The notes beneath the pieces are model-generated. The model was not told the DNA's origin and searched no databases. It worked only from the letters and a program-made list of their open reading frames with translations. Positions 11,858 to 20,363 of a stretch of DNA of 64,000 bases are shown here, in pieces. The DNA is from Ensifer sp. Root278 (GTDB lineage Bacteria > Pseudomonadota > Alphaproteobacteria > Rhizobiales > Rhizobiaceae): positions 71,041 through 135,040 of the forward strand of contig NZ_LMJJ01000023.1 in the NCBI RefSeq assembly GCF_001429285.1, read 5' to 3'. The translations under genes and the position numbers were made by a program. Position 1 is the first letter of the stretch, and every line of letters starts with the position of its first letter.

Positions 11858-13306
11858 ATGGCAGTACGCGATCCGTCGCCCTCGTTGTATAACGAGGATC
11901 TGGCACCGGCCGAGGAACGCCGGTGGGGCGCTTTCAGCATCTTCAATGTGTGGACATCCGACGTGCATAGCCTGTGGGGCTATTACCTCGCAGCAAGCCT
12001 GTTTCTGCTCTGCGGCAGCTTCGTGAACTTCGTCATCGCGATCGGCATCGGATCGCTGGTGATCTTCTTCCTGATGAGCCTCGTCGGAAATGCGGGCGTG
12101 CGCACCGGCGTGCCCTTCCCCGTGCTCGCGCGCGCCTCCTTCGGCACGTTCGGCGCCAACGTCCCGGCACTCGTACGCGCGGTCGTCGCCTGCTTCTGGT
12201 ACGGCGCACAGACGGCCGCCGCGTCCGGCGCAATCGTCGCCCTTCTCATCCGCAACGAAGGCATGCTGGTCTTCCACCAGAACAGCCACATGCTCGGCCA
12301 TTCGACGCTTGAGGTCATCTGCTACGTCGTCGTCTGGTCGCTGCAGCTGCTGATCATCCAGCGCGGCATGGAGACCGTTCGCAAATTCCAGGACTGGGCA
12401 GGCCCTGCGGTCTGGGTCATGATGCTGATCCTCGCCGTCTATCTCGTCGTCAAATCGGGAACCTTCTCCTTCGGCTCGGAAATCCCGCGCGACGTCCTCA
12501 TCGAGAAGACCAAGGACGCGGGCGTTCCCTGGGAACCAGGCACCTTCCCGGCACTCGCGGCGGTCGCTGCCACCTGGATCACCTATTTCGCCGCGCTCTA
12601 CCTGAACTTCTGCGACTTCTCGCGCTACGCGACGGATGTCAAGACGCTGCGCAAGGGCAATCTCTGGGGCCTGCCGATCAACCTGCTCGCCTTCTGCCTG
12701 GTCGCCGGCGTGACGACGACGGCGGCCTTTGCCGTCTATGGCGAAGTGCTGCTGCATCCGGACCAGATTTCGGCGAAGTTCGACAGCTGGTTCCTGGCTC
12801 TGCTCGCAGCGCTCACCTTTGCGGTCGCGACCCTCGGCATCAACGTCGTGGCAAACTTCGTGTCCCCGGCCTTTGACTTCGCCAATGTCTTCCCGCGGCA
12901 GATCAACTTCAAACGCGGCGGCTACATCGCCGCCCTGATTGCCCTCATCCTTTATCCCTTCGCGCCGTGGGAAACGGGTGCGGCACATTTCGTCAACTTC
13001 ATCGGCTCGACGATGGGGCCGATCTTCGGGGTGATGATGGTTGATTATTATCTCATCCGCAGGGGCCAGCTCGATGTCGAGGCGCTTTACCACGAGAATG
13101 GCGAATTCCGCTTCCAGGGCGGCTGGCACGGCAGCGCCTTCATCGCCTTTGCGATTGGGGCGATGTTTTCGTCGATCCTGCCGACGTTCACGAACATCCT
13201 GCCGGCCTGGTGGGGGACCTACGGCTGGTTTTTCGGCGTCGCGATCGGTGGGGCAATCTACTACGTCTTAAGGATCGGCGCACGCAAACCGGCCTTTGCC
13301 TCCTAG
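11858..13306 (+). CDS. NCS1-family nucleobase/hydantoin-type cation symporter
   Basis: Inner-membrane secondary transporter of the purine/cytosine permease (NCS1) family. The 482-residue protein has about 12 hydrophobic segments. It begins with the NCS1 lead LYNEDLAPAEERRWGAFSIFNVWTSD (shown here in part), then GVPFPVLARASFGTFGANVPALVRA, and the later DFSRYATD loop, all typical of the PucI/Mhp1 group. The ATG at 11858 is preceded by ACGGAGGAAG; upstream in-frame codons run through non-coding sequence. The substrate (allantoin, hydantoin, uracil or similar) cannot be fixed from sequence, and no catabolic gene for one is adjacent. Confidence 0.88.
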   Translation: MAVRDPSPSLYNEDLAPAEERRWGAFSIFNVWTSDVHSLWGYYLAASLFLLCGSFVNFVIAIGIGSLVIFFLMSLVGNAGVRTGVPFPVLARASFGTFGANVPALVRAVVACFWYGAQTAAASGAIVALLIRNEGMLVFHQNSHMLGHSTLEVICYVVVWSLQLLIIQRGMETVRKFQDWAGPAVWVMMLILAVYLVVKSGTFSFGSEIPRDVLIEKTKDAGVPWEPGTFPALAAVAATWITYFAALYLNFCDFSRYATDVKTLRKGNLWGLPINLLAFCLVAGVTTTAAFAVYGEVLLHPDQISAKFDSWFLALLAALTFAVATLGINVVANFVSPAFDFANVFPRQINFKRGGYIAALIALILYPFAPWETGAAHFVNFIGSTMGPIFGVMMVDYYLIRRGQLDVEALYHENGEFRFQGGWHGSAFIAFAIGAMFSSILPTFTNILPAWWGTYGWFFGVAIGGAIYYVLRIGARKPAFAS

Positions 13307-13313
13307 TCGTTCA

Positions 13314-13347
13314 ATGCCGTACCCGGTCGGATGATCGGGTACGGCAT
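13314..13347. terminator. Hairpin between convergent genes
   Basis: A perfect 12-bp inverted repeat, ATGCCGTACCCG (13314-13325) and CGGGTACGGCAT (13336-13347) with a 10-nt loop, lies between the convergent NCS1 and hydroxylase genes. It lacks a strong T run but is well placed as a bidirectional terminator. Confidence 0.6.
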
Positions 13348-13355
13348 CCTCGCCA

Positions 13356-14300
13356 TCACGAGCCTCGGCTTGGGCGGCCGAGAATTTGGCGGACACCTTC
13401 TTTGGTGAAGGGCTGAGCCAGTTGCTTTAGAAATCCCGGTGCGATCTGTCCCTTGATGCCGATATCAATCGAGGATGGACGGTTGGGGTTGTAGTAGGTC
13501 CTGAAGATCAAATCCCAGATCACGACGTTCTCGCCGTAGTTCATGTTGCCTTCGCGAAGGTCTTTCGAATGATGCCAGCGATGAAGGCGCGGCGTGCTGA
13601 AGACGAGATCGAAAATGCCGGTGCGCATATCGACGTTGCAATGGGTGAGGATGCCCATGAAGGCCGTAACGGCCCCAAGCCACCAGAAAACGTGGAGCGG
13701 CGCACCGAGGCAATAGAGCGGGATCTGGCTCATCGCGAGCTTGAAGAGCGAATCGGCAACGTGGAAGCGGCCGGTATTGATGACCCAGAGCCGGACGACA
13801 CTGTGGTGCAGCGCGTGGAACCGCCAGAAGAACAGTTTTTCATGGGCAATGCGGTGCGCCCAGTAGAGTCCCAGTTCGGCTGTCACCACTGCCAACGCCA
13901 CCTGAACCACCATTGGCCAATCCGAGGGCCACAATCCAAACTTCAGCGCGGCAAGCGGCTGCAGAATGTTGGCGGCGTACATGGGGAAGACGGCGGCGAT
14001 CAACCCGGCCAGTTGCAGCAACCCCTTCGTCGCCAGCGTATGCCCGATGTCGTTTACCGTCTCGCCATCCGACAACAACCAGCGTCGCTCGTAGGGGATG
14101 TAGCGTTCGAGAAGGAACAGGACAAAGACCGCGGCGGCATAGACCGTCGCGAAGGCGATCATCGGGTGGGTGCTTGCGAAGGCAAAATAAGAACCCAACA
14201 GTCCAGAGAAGAACACCAAAGGCCAGGACAGATATCGCAGTATTCGCTTTAGCAGATACCTGGCCTTCGAAAGGGCGCAGCTGCGCTCTGAAATCATCAA
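13356..14300 (-). CDS. Fatty acid hydroxylase / sterol desaturase superfamily membrane protein
   Basis: Membrane di-iron oxygenase of the fatty-acid hydroxylase superfamily. In the 314-residue protein the His-rich clusters are HRIAH, FHALHH, and LHRWHH with an intervening THCNVD; hydrophobic segments lie at about residues 20-45, 50-65, 90-115 and 125-150. The ATG at 14300 overlaps the stop of the small secreted protein gene (ATGA), so both are likely one operon. The substrate is unknown; lipid, sterol-like or carotenoid hydroxylation are all possible. Confidence 0.85.
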   Translation of the reverse strand: MMISERSCALSKARYLLKRILRYLSWPLVFFSGLLGSYFAFASTHPMIAFATVYAAAVFVLFLLERYIPYERRWLLSDGETVNDIGHTLATKGLLQLAGLIAAVFPMYAANILQPLAALKFGLWPSDWPMVVQVALAVVTAELGLYWAHRIAHEKLFFWRFHALHHSVVRLWVINTGRFHVADSLFKLAMSQIPLYCLGAPLHVFWWLGAVTAFMGILTHCNVDMRTGIFDLVFSTPRLHRWHHSKDLREGNMNYGENVVIWDLIFRTYYNPNRPSSIDIGIKGQIAPGFLKQLAQPFTKEGVRQILGRPSRGS

Positions 14301-14608
14301 TTACGCTCCATCCATTCCAGCAACTCGCGGCATGTGCGCGGGCGGCCATCGCTGACGCGCCCGTCCGAACATGCATCCAGGCTAAGGTCCGGATCCGGCC
14401 AATCGCCCCACCTCGTGCCGCCGTACATGCGCCTGATCTCGGCACAAGTGCGCGGCTTTCCGTCACTTAGCCGACCATCACGACAGGGATCGTACAGGTG
14501 CTGTGCTGTGCGTTGCGGATCGTCAGCAATCCACAGCCCTTTGTCGTCGGCATGCCCCGAACCCGCGCCGAACAGCATCATCCACATCGGCAAGACGACC
14601 AACCGCAT
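14297..14608 (-). CDS. Small secreted protein with two Cys-containing DGR-SDG-PRTC repeats
   Basis: A 103-residue protein with an N-terminal signal peptide (MRLVVLPMWMMLFGAGSGHA, cleavage probably after HA at residue 20). The mature part carries two copies of a pattern C-x-DGR-x-SDG-x-PRTC-x-E (CRDGRLSDGKPRTCAEI and CSDGRVSDGRPRTCREL), each with a Cys pair that could form a disulfide. The start at 14608 has an AAGGACGG ribosome site. The gene overlaps the membrane hydroxylase gene by 4 nt. I do not recognise the family; a periplasmic role is likely. Confidence 0.75.
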   Translation of the reverse strand: MRLVVLPMWMMLFGAGSGHADDKGLWIADDPQRTAQHLYDPCRDGRLSDGKPRTCAEIRRMYGGTRWGDWPDPDLSLDACSDGRVSDGRPRTCRELLEWMERN

Positions 14609-14620
14609 CGACAACCGTCC

Positions 14621-15027
14621 TTGTTTGAAAACGTTATTGCCGAACTTTGGGGGGAGCGGATTACACGAGCATTGCGGGAAGCCGCAGGATGCAACCTGAC
14701 ACGTCCCGAAGCAATTCATCGACTGACGGCAGATGCCCGGGGCTCGGAGCACGCGCGCGCCCTGCTGGCGTTCTGGATCAAGCAGCGGCTCGTCGTCCTT
14801 CGCGAGATGACCCGGCTTGCGTGGCGATACATGATCGAAACACAGGGCGAGGCAGCGCTGTCGCCCCTGATGCCCTTCGTGCTGGAGCGCGCCTTACCCC
14901 AACCATCGACACCATTGCCGACACGCTCGGCCAATATGAGGACGGACCGTCCTTTCAGGCGGCGATCGACCTCGTCTGGCGCTACCAGCTGGCAGGACTG
15001 AAGTCGCTCATGGCTCCCAAGCATTGA
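14621..15027 (+). pseudogene. Conserved hypothetical gene, frameshifted
   Basis: Two overlapping frames appear to be one protein. The first carries FENVIAELWGERITRAL followed by AIHRLTADARGSEHARALLAFW and continues to LMPFVLERAL. The second resumes with LTPTIDTIADTLGQYEDG and ends LAGLKSLMAPKH at 15027. The switch lies in the GCGCGCC run near 14888-14894 and needs a single-base loss. The start is uncertain: a TTG at 14621 precedes FENV, and no ATG with a ribosome site is present, so the 5' end may also be missing. The protein looks helical and cytoplasmic; function unknown. Confidence 0.6.
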
Positions 15028-15047
15028 GGTAAGGGTGGGCCAGGCTC

Positions 15048-15710
15048 TCAGTCGTCCGAATAGCGCTCCTCGCGCCACGGGTCGCCACGCATGTGATAGC
15101 CATTCTTCTCCCAGAACCCAGCGGCATCACCCGCGCGAAAATCAATCCGCGTCAGCCACTTGGCGCTCTTCCACAGATAGAGATGCGGAACAACGAGCCG
15201 CATCGGTCCGCCATGGGTGCGGCTGATCGGCTGCCCCTCCCAGTCCGTCGCCAGGATCGCGTCCTCGGAGGCGAAGTCTTCAAGCGGCAGGTTGGCAGTG
15301 TAACCGTCATAGCTCGTCAGCATGACGTGGCTGGCCTCGGGCTTCGGCATCACATGATCCAGCAGGTCGCGGGTCGCGACACCCTGCCAGCGGTTGTCAT
15401 AGCGCGACCAGGTGGTGACGCAGTGCATGTCAGAAAGCCTGTCGCTTTGTGGCAGCGCCTTGAAGGCCGCCCATCCGAGCGACAAGGAATGCTCGACAAG
15501 GCCGGTAACATCGAGCCGCCAGCTTTCCGTCCGAATGATCGGCTGCTGGCCGAGGTCGAGCACCGGCCAATCCTTGACCAGGTGCTGGCCGGGCGGCAGG
15601 CGTTCGTCTTCCGGCCGGGCGATCCGTCCGGTCAGGAACTTGCCGTCTGCGGCCCAGCGTCGCTTCGTCGTCGTGAGTTTGGTTTCCGGCGGATGCGTGT
15701 CGTCGGTCAT
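15048..15710 (-). CDS. Sulfite oxidase-fold molybdopterin-dependent protein
   Basis: The 220-residue protein belongs to the oxidoreductase molybdopterin-binding (sulfite oxidase) superfamily. The Mo-coordinating Cys is visible in DMHCVTTWSRYDNRWQG (Cys97). Other family features are GLVEHSLSLGWAAFKALP, TSYDGYTANLPLEDF, GGPMRLVVPHLYLWKSAKWL, and the C-terminal GFWEKNGYHMRGDPWREERY, common in small bacterial homologues. No signal peptide or Tat motif is present, so it is probably cytoplasmic, unlike MsrP/YedY. The physiological substrate is unknown. No haem or partner gene is adjacent. Confidence 0.88.
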   Translation of the reverse strand: MTDDTHPPETKLTTTKRRWAADGKFLTGRIARPEDERLPPGQHLVKDWPVLDLGQQPIIRTESWRLDVTGLVEHSLSLGWAAFKALPQSDRLSDMHCVTTWSRYDNRWQGVATRDLLDHVMPKPEASHVMLTSYDGYTANLPLEDFASEDAILATDWEGQPISRTHGGPMRLVVPHLYLWKSAKWLTRIDFRAGDAAGFWEKNGYHMRGDPWREERYSDD

Positions 15711-15798
15711 GAATCTTTACTCCCGGCCCGAATTCACTCGCCAAGCGGAAATAAGAAGGGCGCCGCTGCAGAACGTCAAGCGCAGGAGCGCGAAGTTG

Positions 15799-16554
15799 CT
15801 ATCTTAGGACCAAGCGCAACGCGGCTTGCGTTTCCTTGAGCAGCGGCAGGTAACGCTCCGCCATCTCCGCTGCGGCCACATGCGCGGCCGGCGCACCGAT
15901 GTTCAGCGCCGCAACGATCCGGCCGCGGTCGTTCTCGAGCGGAACGGCGATGGAGCAGAGACCAAGTTCCAGTTCCTGATCGATGAGGGCATAGCCCTGA
16001 TCGCGCACCCGACGAAGCTCGGCGATCAAATCGTCAGGATCGGTTTTCGTATGGGGCGTGTTCGCCTTCAGGTTCGAACGCGCCAGGATCTCGCGCGCCT
16101 CGTGCTCCGGCAGTGCCGCCAGCCACACCCGCCCCATCGACGCGCAATAGGCCGGTAGACGCGAACCAGTCGTCAGGTTGATCGACATCACCCGCTTTTG
16201 CGAGGCCCGGGCAATATAGACGATTTCGGTACCATCAAGCACTGAGGCCGACGCGCTCTGCCCGGCGCGATCCGAAAGCTGGTCGAGGTAGGGCTGTATG
16301 ATTGTCGGCAGCGGCGTCGCCGAGAGATAGGCATGGCCCAATCTCAGGATCTTTGGCGTCAGCGCGAAGAACTTGCCGTCGTAGTCGGCATAGCCGAGCT
16401 CGGAGAGCGTCAGAAGCGACCGTCTGACGGTCGCCCGGTCAAGGCCCGTGATCTTCGACGCCTCGGCGATCGACAGCTTCGGACGGGTCTCGTCGAAGGC
16501 TTCGATCACCGTCAGCCCTCGCGCAAAGCCGCTGACGAAATCCGTTTCTCGCAT
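15799..16554 (-). CDS. pcaR: IclR-family regulator of pcaIJF
   Basis: Regulator expected to control pcaIJF in response to beta-ketoadipate. The 251-residue protein has an N-terminal winged HTH (LSIAEASKITGLDRATVRRSLLTL at about residues 26-50, shown here in part) and a C-terminal IclR effector domain (TEIVYIARASQKRVMSINL; GLCSIAVPLENDRGRIVAALNI). Divergent from pcaI with a 177-bp gap carrying a long inverted repeat. The name rests on similarity to PcaR and on position. Confidence 0.92.
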   Translation of the reverse strand: MRETDFVSGFARGLTVIEAFDETRPKLSIAEASKITGLDRATVRRSLLTLSELGYADYDGKFFALTPKILRLGHAYLSATPLPTIIQPYLDQLSDRAGQSASASVLDGTEIVYIARASQKRVMSINLTTGSRLPAYCASMGRVWLAALPEHEAREILARSNLKANTPHTKTDPDDLIAELRRVRDQGYALIDQELELGLCSIAVPLENDRGRIVAALNIGAPAAHVAAAEMAERYLPLLKETQAALRLVLR

Positions 16555-16731
16555 CTGACATCCCTCGATCTATCCGCCGGCATTTTGTGCGATATACGAA
16601 CAAAAGTCAAATATCGCACAAAATATTTGACGGTTCGGTTCGATCGGCGCTTATTGGCATGCGGAAGAGAGCAAGCCGCCCCGCCGCCCGACAGGCCGCA
16701 GGCGCACCAAACAGCAGCGAAGAGAGGAAAC
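16555..16731. promoter_or_regulatory. pcaR-pcaI divergent promoter with 14-bp inverted repeat
   Basis: A perfect inverted repeat has arms ATTTTGTGCGATAT (16582-16595) and ATATCGCACAAAAT (16611-16624), separated by 15 bp. The sequence TGCGATATACGAAC also resembles IclR/PcaR-type boxes. It lies where a regulator could act on both promoters, and is the best PcaR operator candidate. Confidence 0.7.
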
Positions 16732-17592
16732 ATGGCGAAGATCGTTTCGCTCGCAGAGGCCGTCGGCGACAATGTCAGGGATGGCGACACCGTCGCCATG
16801 GAAGGCTTCACCCACCTGATCCCCTATGCCGCGGGCCATGAGGTGATCCGCCAGGGCCGCAAGGATCTCTATCTCGTGCGCATGACGCCTGACATTCTCT
16901 ACGACCAATTGATTGGCGTCGGTGCTGCGCGTGGCATGAAGTTCTCCTGGGGCGGCAATCCGGGCGTCGGCTCGCTACACCGCTTCCGTGATGCTGTCGA
17001 AAACCAGTGGCCGCGTCCGCTGGAGATCGAGGAACATTCCCATGCGGCCATGGCCAACGCCTATGAGGCGGGTGCTGCCAACCTGCCCTTCGCGACGCTG
17101 CGCGGCTACATCGGCGCCGACCTGCCGAAAGTGAACCCCAACATCAAGTCGGTCACCTGCCCCTTCACCGGCGAGGTGCTCGCCGCCGTGCCGGCGATCC
17201 GCCCTGATGTGACGATCATTCACGCCCAGCGCGCCGACAGGAAGGGCAACGTGCTGATCGAAGGCATCGTCGGCGTGCAGAAGGAAGCCGTTCTCGCGGC
17301 CAAGCGCTCGATCGTCACGGTCGAGGAGATCGTCGACGAACTCAACCCGCCATCTCCCAACTCCCTCGTGCTCCCGGGCTGGGCGGTTACATCAGTTGCC
17401 CAAGTCCCGGGCGGCGCCTTCCCATCCTATGCGCACGGCTACTACCCGCGTTCCAACGCCTTCTACATCGGCTGGGACGAGATCGCCCGCGACCGCGACA
17501 GCTTCACCGCATGGATCAAGGAAAACGTGCTCGACGCCAAGCCGGAAGACTTCGCCAAGCATGCCGGCACCAAGCCGGCAAGAGCGGCCTAA
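16732..17592 (+). CDS. pcaI: 3-oxoadipate CoA-transferase subunit A
   Basis: Alpha subunit of beta-ketoadipate:succinyl-CoA transferase, which activates beta-ketoadipate. The 286-residue protein is a family I CoA transferase with the CoA-binding FSWGGNPGVGSLHRFRDA region and PFTGEVLAAVPAIRPDVTIIHAQRAD. The start at 16732 follows GAGAGGAAAC; the open frame extends far upstream without family similarity. It forms pcaIJF with 12 bp to pcaJ. Confidence 0.95.
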   Translation: MAKIVSLAEAVGDNVRDGDTVAMEGFTHLIPYAAGHEVIRQGRKDLYLVRMTPDILYDQLIGVGAARGMKFSWGGNPGVGSLHRFRDAVENQWPRPLEIEEHSHAAMANAYEAGAANLPFATLRGYIGADLPKVNPNIKSVTCPFTGEVLAAVPAIRPDVTIIHAQRADRKGNVLIEGIVGVQKEAVLAAKRSIVTVEEIVDELNPPSPNSLVLPGWAVTSVAQVPGGAFPSYAHGYYPRSNAFYIGWDEIARDRDSFTAWIKENVLDAKPEDFAKHAGTKPARAA

Positions 17593-17604
17593 AGGGAGGA
17601 TAGA

Positions 17605-18387
17605 ATGAGCGACTTCACCCCCACCGAAATGATGACCATCGCTGCCGCGCGGGCGCTCTCCAATGACGATGTCTGCTTTGTCGGCATCGGCGCGCCTTCT
17701 GCCGCCTGCAACGTCGCGCGGCTGACGCATGCGCCGGATATCACCTTGATCTACGAGAGCGGTACGGTCGGAACCAAGCCGGACGTGCTGCCGCTTTCGA
17801 TCGGCGACGGCGAACTCTGTGACACGGCACTTTTCACTGTCTCGGTGCCTGAGATGTTCCGCTACTGGCTGCAGGGCGGCCGCATCACCACCGGCTTCCT
17901 CGGCGGCGCCCAGATCGACAGGTTCGCCAACCTCAATACCACGGTCGTCGGCCCCTATGACCATCCGAAGGTGCGGCTGCCCGGCGGCGGCGGCGCTCCG
18001 GAGATCGCTTCCAATTGCGGCCGCATCTTCATCACCATGGCACTGTCGAAGCGCGGCTTCGTCGAGAAGCTGCCGTTCATCACCTCCATGGGCCATGGCG
18101 AGGGCGGCGATCAGCGCGAGCGGCTGGGCATGAAGACCAAGGGACCGACCCGCGTCATCACCGATCTTTGCATCCTGGAACCGGATCCAGAGACGAAAGA
18201 ACTGACGGTCGTTTCGATCCACCCGGGCGTGACCCGCGAGCAGATCGTCGAGAACTGCGGCTGGGCGATCAAGTTCGCCGCGCATGTGATCGAGACGCCA
18301 GAGCCGACGGAACTGGAATTGACAACCCTTCGCGACATCAATGCCCGCACCAAGAAGGCGCATCAGGGCGACAAGGAGGCTGCGTAA
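17605..18387 (+). CDS. pcaJ: 3-oxoadipate CoA-transferase subunit B
   Basis: Beta subunit of the beta-ketoadipate:succinyl-CoA transferase. The 260-residue protein carries the catalytic Glu51 in the YESGTVG segment that forms the glutamyl-CoA intermediate, plus LPGGGGAPEIASNCGRIF and TSMGHGEGG. The stop overlaps the pcaF start (TAATG), so translation is likely coupled. Confidence 0.95.
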   Translation: MSDFTPTEMMTIAAARALSNDDVCFVGIGAPSAACNVARLTHAPDITLIYESGTVGTKPDVLPLSIGDGELCDTALFTVSVPEMFRYWLQGGRITTGFLGGAQIDRFANLNTTVVGPYDHPKVRLPGGGGAPEIASNCGRIFITMALSKRGFVEKLPFITSMGHGEGGDQRERLGMKTKGPTRVITDLCILEPDPETKELTVVSIHPGVTREQIVENCGWAIKFAAHVIETPEPTELELTTLRDINARTKKAHQGDKEAA

Positions 18388-19592
18388 TGGCCGAGGCATT
18401 CATCTGCGACTACATCCGCACCCCGATCGGCCGCTTCGGCGGTTCACTCTCCTCGGTGCGAGCCGACGACCTCGGCGCGATCCCACTCAAGGCACTCCTC
18501 GAACGCAACACCGATGTCGACTGGGACGCGGTCGATGACGTGATCTTTGGCTGCGCCAACCAGGCGGGCGAGGACAACCGCAACGTCGCGCGCATGTCGT
18601 TGCTGCTCGCCGGCCTGCCGGTCGGCGTGTCCGGCACGACGATCAACCGGCTCTGCGGTTCCGGTATGGATGCGGTGATCGCTGCAGCGCGGGCGATCAA
18701 GTCGGGCGAAGCCGAGTTGATGATCGCCGGCGGCGTCGAGAGCATGTCGCGCGCACCCTTCGTCATGCCGAAGGCGGATACCGCCTTCTCGCGCAACGCC
18801 GAGATCTACGACACGACGATCGGCTGGCGTTTCGTCAACCCGCTCATGAAGAAGCAGTACGGCGTCGACTCCATGCCCGAGACCGGCGAGAACGTCGCGG
18901 CGGATTTTCACGTTAGCCGCGAAGACCAGGACGCCTTTGCCGTCCGCAGCCAGGCGAAGGCTGCTGCCGCTCAAGGCAATGGCCGGCTGGCAAAGGAGAT
19001 CGTCTCGGTGACGATCCCGCAGCGCAAGGGCGAGCCTGTCGTCGTCGACCGCGACGAACACCCGCGCGCAACGACGATGGAGGCGCTCGCCAAGCTTGGC
19101 ACGCCTTTCAAGAAGGAAGGCGGTACGGTGACGGCCGGCAATGCCTCCGGCGTCAACGATGGCGCGACCGCCCTGATCATCGCGTCGGAAGCAGCAGTTA
19201 AGAAATATGGGCTGCGGCCGATCGCTCGCATTCTGGGCGGCGCGACCGCTGGCGTACCGCCGCGCATCATGGGCATGGGCCCGGCCCCCGCATCGAAGAA
19301 GCTGATGGCGCGCCTCGGCCTCAAGCAGTCGCAGTTCGACGTCATCGAACTCAACGAAGCCTTCGCGTCGCAGGGCCTTGCCGTGCTGCGCGACCTCGGC
19401 ATCGCCGACGACGATGCGCGCGTCAACCGCAACGGCGGCGCCATCGCACTCGGCCATCCGCTCGGCATGTCCGGCGCGCGCATCACCGGCACGGCGGCCT
19501 TGGAGCTGCACGAAACCGGCGGGCGCTATTCGCTGTCCACCATGTGCATTGGCGTCGGCCAGGGGATCGCGGTGGCATTGGAGCGCGTCTAG
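18387..19592 (+). CDS. pcaF: 3-oxoadipyl-CoA thiolase
   Basis: Thiolase that cleaves beta-ketoadipyl-CoA to acetyl-CoA and succinyl-CoA, the final pathway step. The 401-residue protein has the acyl-accepting Cys90 (NRLCGSGMDAV), His357 (GGAIALGHPLGMSG) and Cys387 (TMCIGVGQG). The N terminus AFICDYIRTPIGRFGG is typical of PcaF. Last gene of pcaIJF; it converges on the amino-acid ABC operon 45 bp away. Confidence 0.96.
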   Translation: MAEAFICDYIRTPIGRFGGSLSSVRADDLGAIPLKALLERNTDVDWDAVDDVIFGCANQAGEDNRNVARMSLLLAGLPVGVSGTTINRLCGSGMDAVIAAARAIKSGEAELMIAGGVESMSRAPFVMPKADTAFSRNAEIYDTTIGWRFVNPLMKKQYGVDSMPETGENVAADFHVSREDQDAFAVRSQAKAAAAQGNGRLAKEIVSVTIPQRKGEPVVVDRDEHPRATTMEALAKLGTPFKKEGGTVTAGNASGVNDGATALIIASEAAVKKYGLRPIARILGGATAGVPPRIMGMGPAPASKKLMARLGLKQSQFDVIELNEAFASQGLAVLRDLGIADDDARVNRNGGAIALGHPLGMSGARITGTAALELHETGGRYSLSTMCIGVGQGIAVALERV

Positions 19593-19637
19593 CCGCCGCG
19601 CCAAGCTGCGACGCGGGACCCCGGTTGGCTCGGCCTC

Positions 19638-20363
19638 TCAATGAAGGCCGAGAAACTGTTTCAGTTCCGGTGTCTGCGGACGGGCGAAAACCTCTTCCGG
19701 CGGCCCGACTTCGTGGACACGGCCCTGATGCATGAACACGACCCGCGAGCAGACGTCGCGTGCGAATTTCATCTCATGCGTCACCATTAGCAGCGTCATG
19801 CCCTCGGCGGCAAGTTCGCGCACAACCGCCAGGACTTCCGAGACCAGCTCCGGGTCCAGCGCCGAGGTGATCTCGTCACAAAGCAGCGCGATCGGCTGCA
19901 TGGCAAGCGCGCGTGCAATTGCCACGCGCTGCTGCTGCCCGCCTGAAAGCTCGTCGGGATAGGCGTCGAACTTGTGTGCGAGGCCGACGCGCTCCAGCAT
20001 CTTGCGGGCGATCGCCTCCGCCTCTGGCTTCGGCGTCTTTTTCACGACCGTCTGCGACAGCATAACGTTGCCACCGACCGTCTGATGAGGAAAAAGATTG
20101 AACTGTTGAAAGATCATTCCGACCTTCAACCGCAGCGCCTTCAGATGCACCTCGTCGTCCAGGAGCTGCGCACCCGCAACTGAAATCGAGCCTCTGTTGA
20201 TCGTCTCAAGGCCATTGATACAGCGAAGCAGCGTCGATTTACCCGAACCGCTCTTGCCAATGATGGCAATGACTTCGCCTGACGCGACATCAAGATTGAT
20301 GCCTTTCAACACTTCCGTCGCGCCATAACTCTTGCGGACTTCAGTGATTTCGATGAGCGACAT
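19638..20363 (-). CDS. Polar amino-acid ABC transporter ATP-binding protein
   Basis: ATPase of a GlnQ/HisP-type importer. The 241-residue protein has Walker A GKSGSGKS (about residues 36-43), Q-loop [11 protein letters not shown] signature [15 protein letters not shown], Walker [14 protein letters not shown] and switch His in VTHEM. The Walker B region has Ile where most relatives have Pro (DEPTSALD), a mild deviation. The start at 20363 overlaps the permease gene by 23 nt. Last gene of the operon. The substrate is not predictable beyond the polar amino-acid group. Confidence 0.9.
   Translation of the reverse strand: MSLIEITEVRKSYGATEVLKGINLDVASGEVIAIIGKSGSGKSTLLRCINGLETINRGSISVAGAQLLDDEVHLKALRLKVGMIFQQFNLFPHQTVGGNVMLSQTVVKKTPKPEAEAIARKMLERVGLAHKFDAYPDELSGGQQQRVAIARALAMQPIALLCDEITSALDPELVSEVLAVVRELAAEGMTLLMVTHEMKFARDVCSRVVFMHQGRVHEVGPPEEVFARPQTPELKQFLGLH

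Noticed and set aside
11705-13129. A 474-codon open frame antisense to the NCS1 transporter
   Set aside because: Composition is Asp/Glu/Arg/His-rich as expected for the antisense of a membrane protein gene; no motif or ribosome site.
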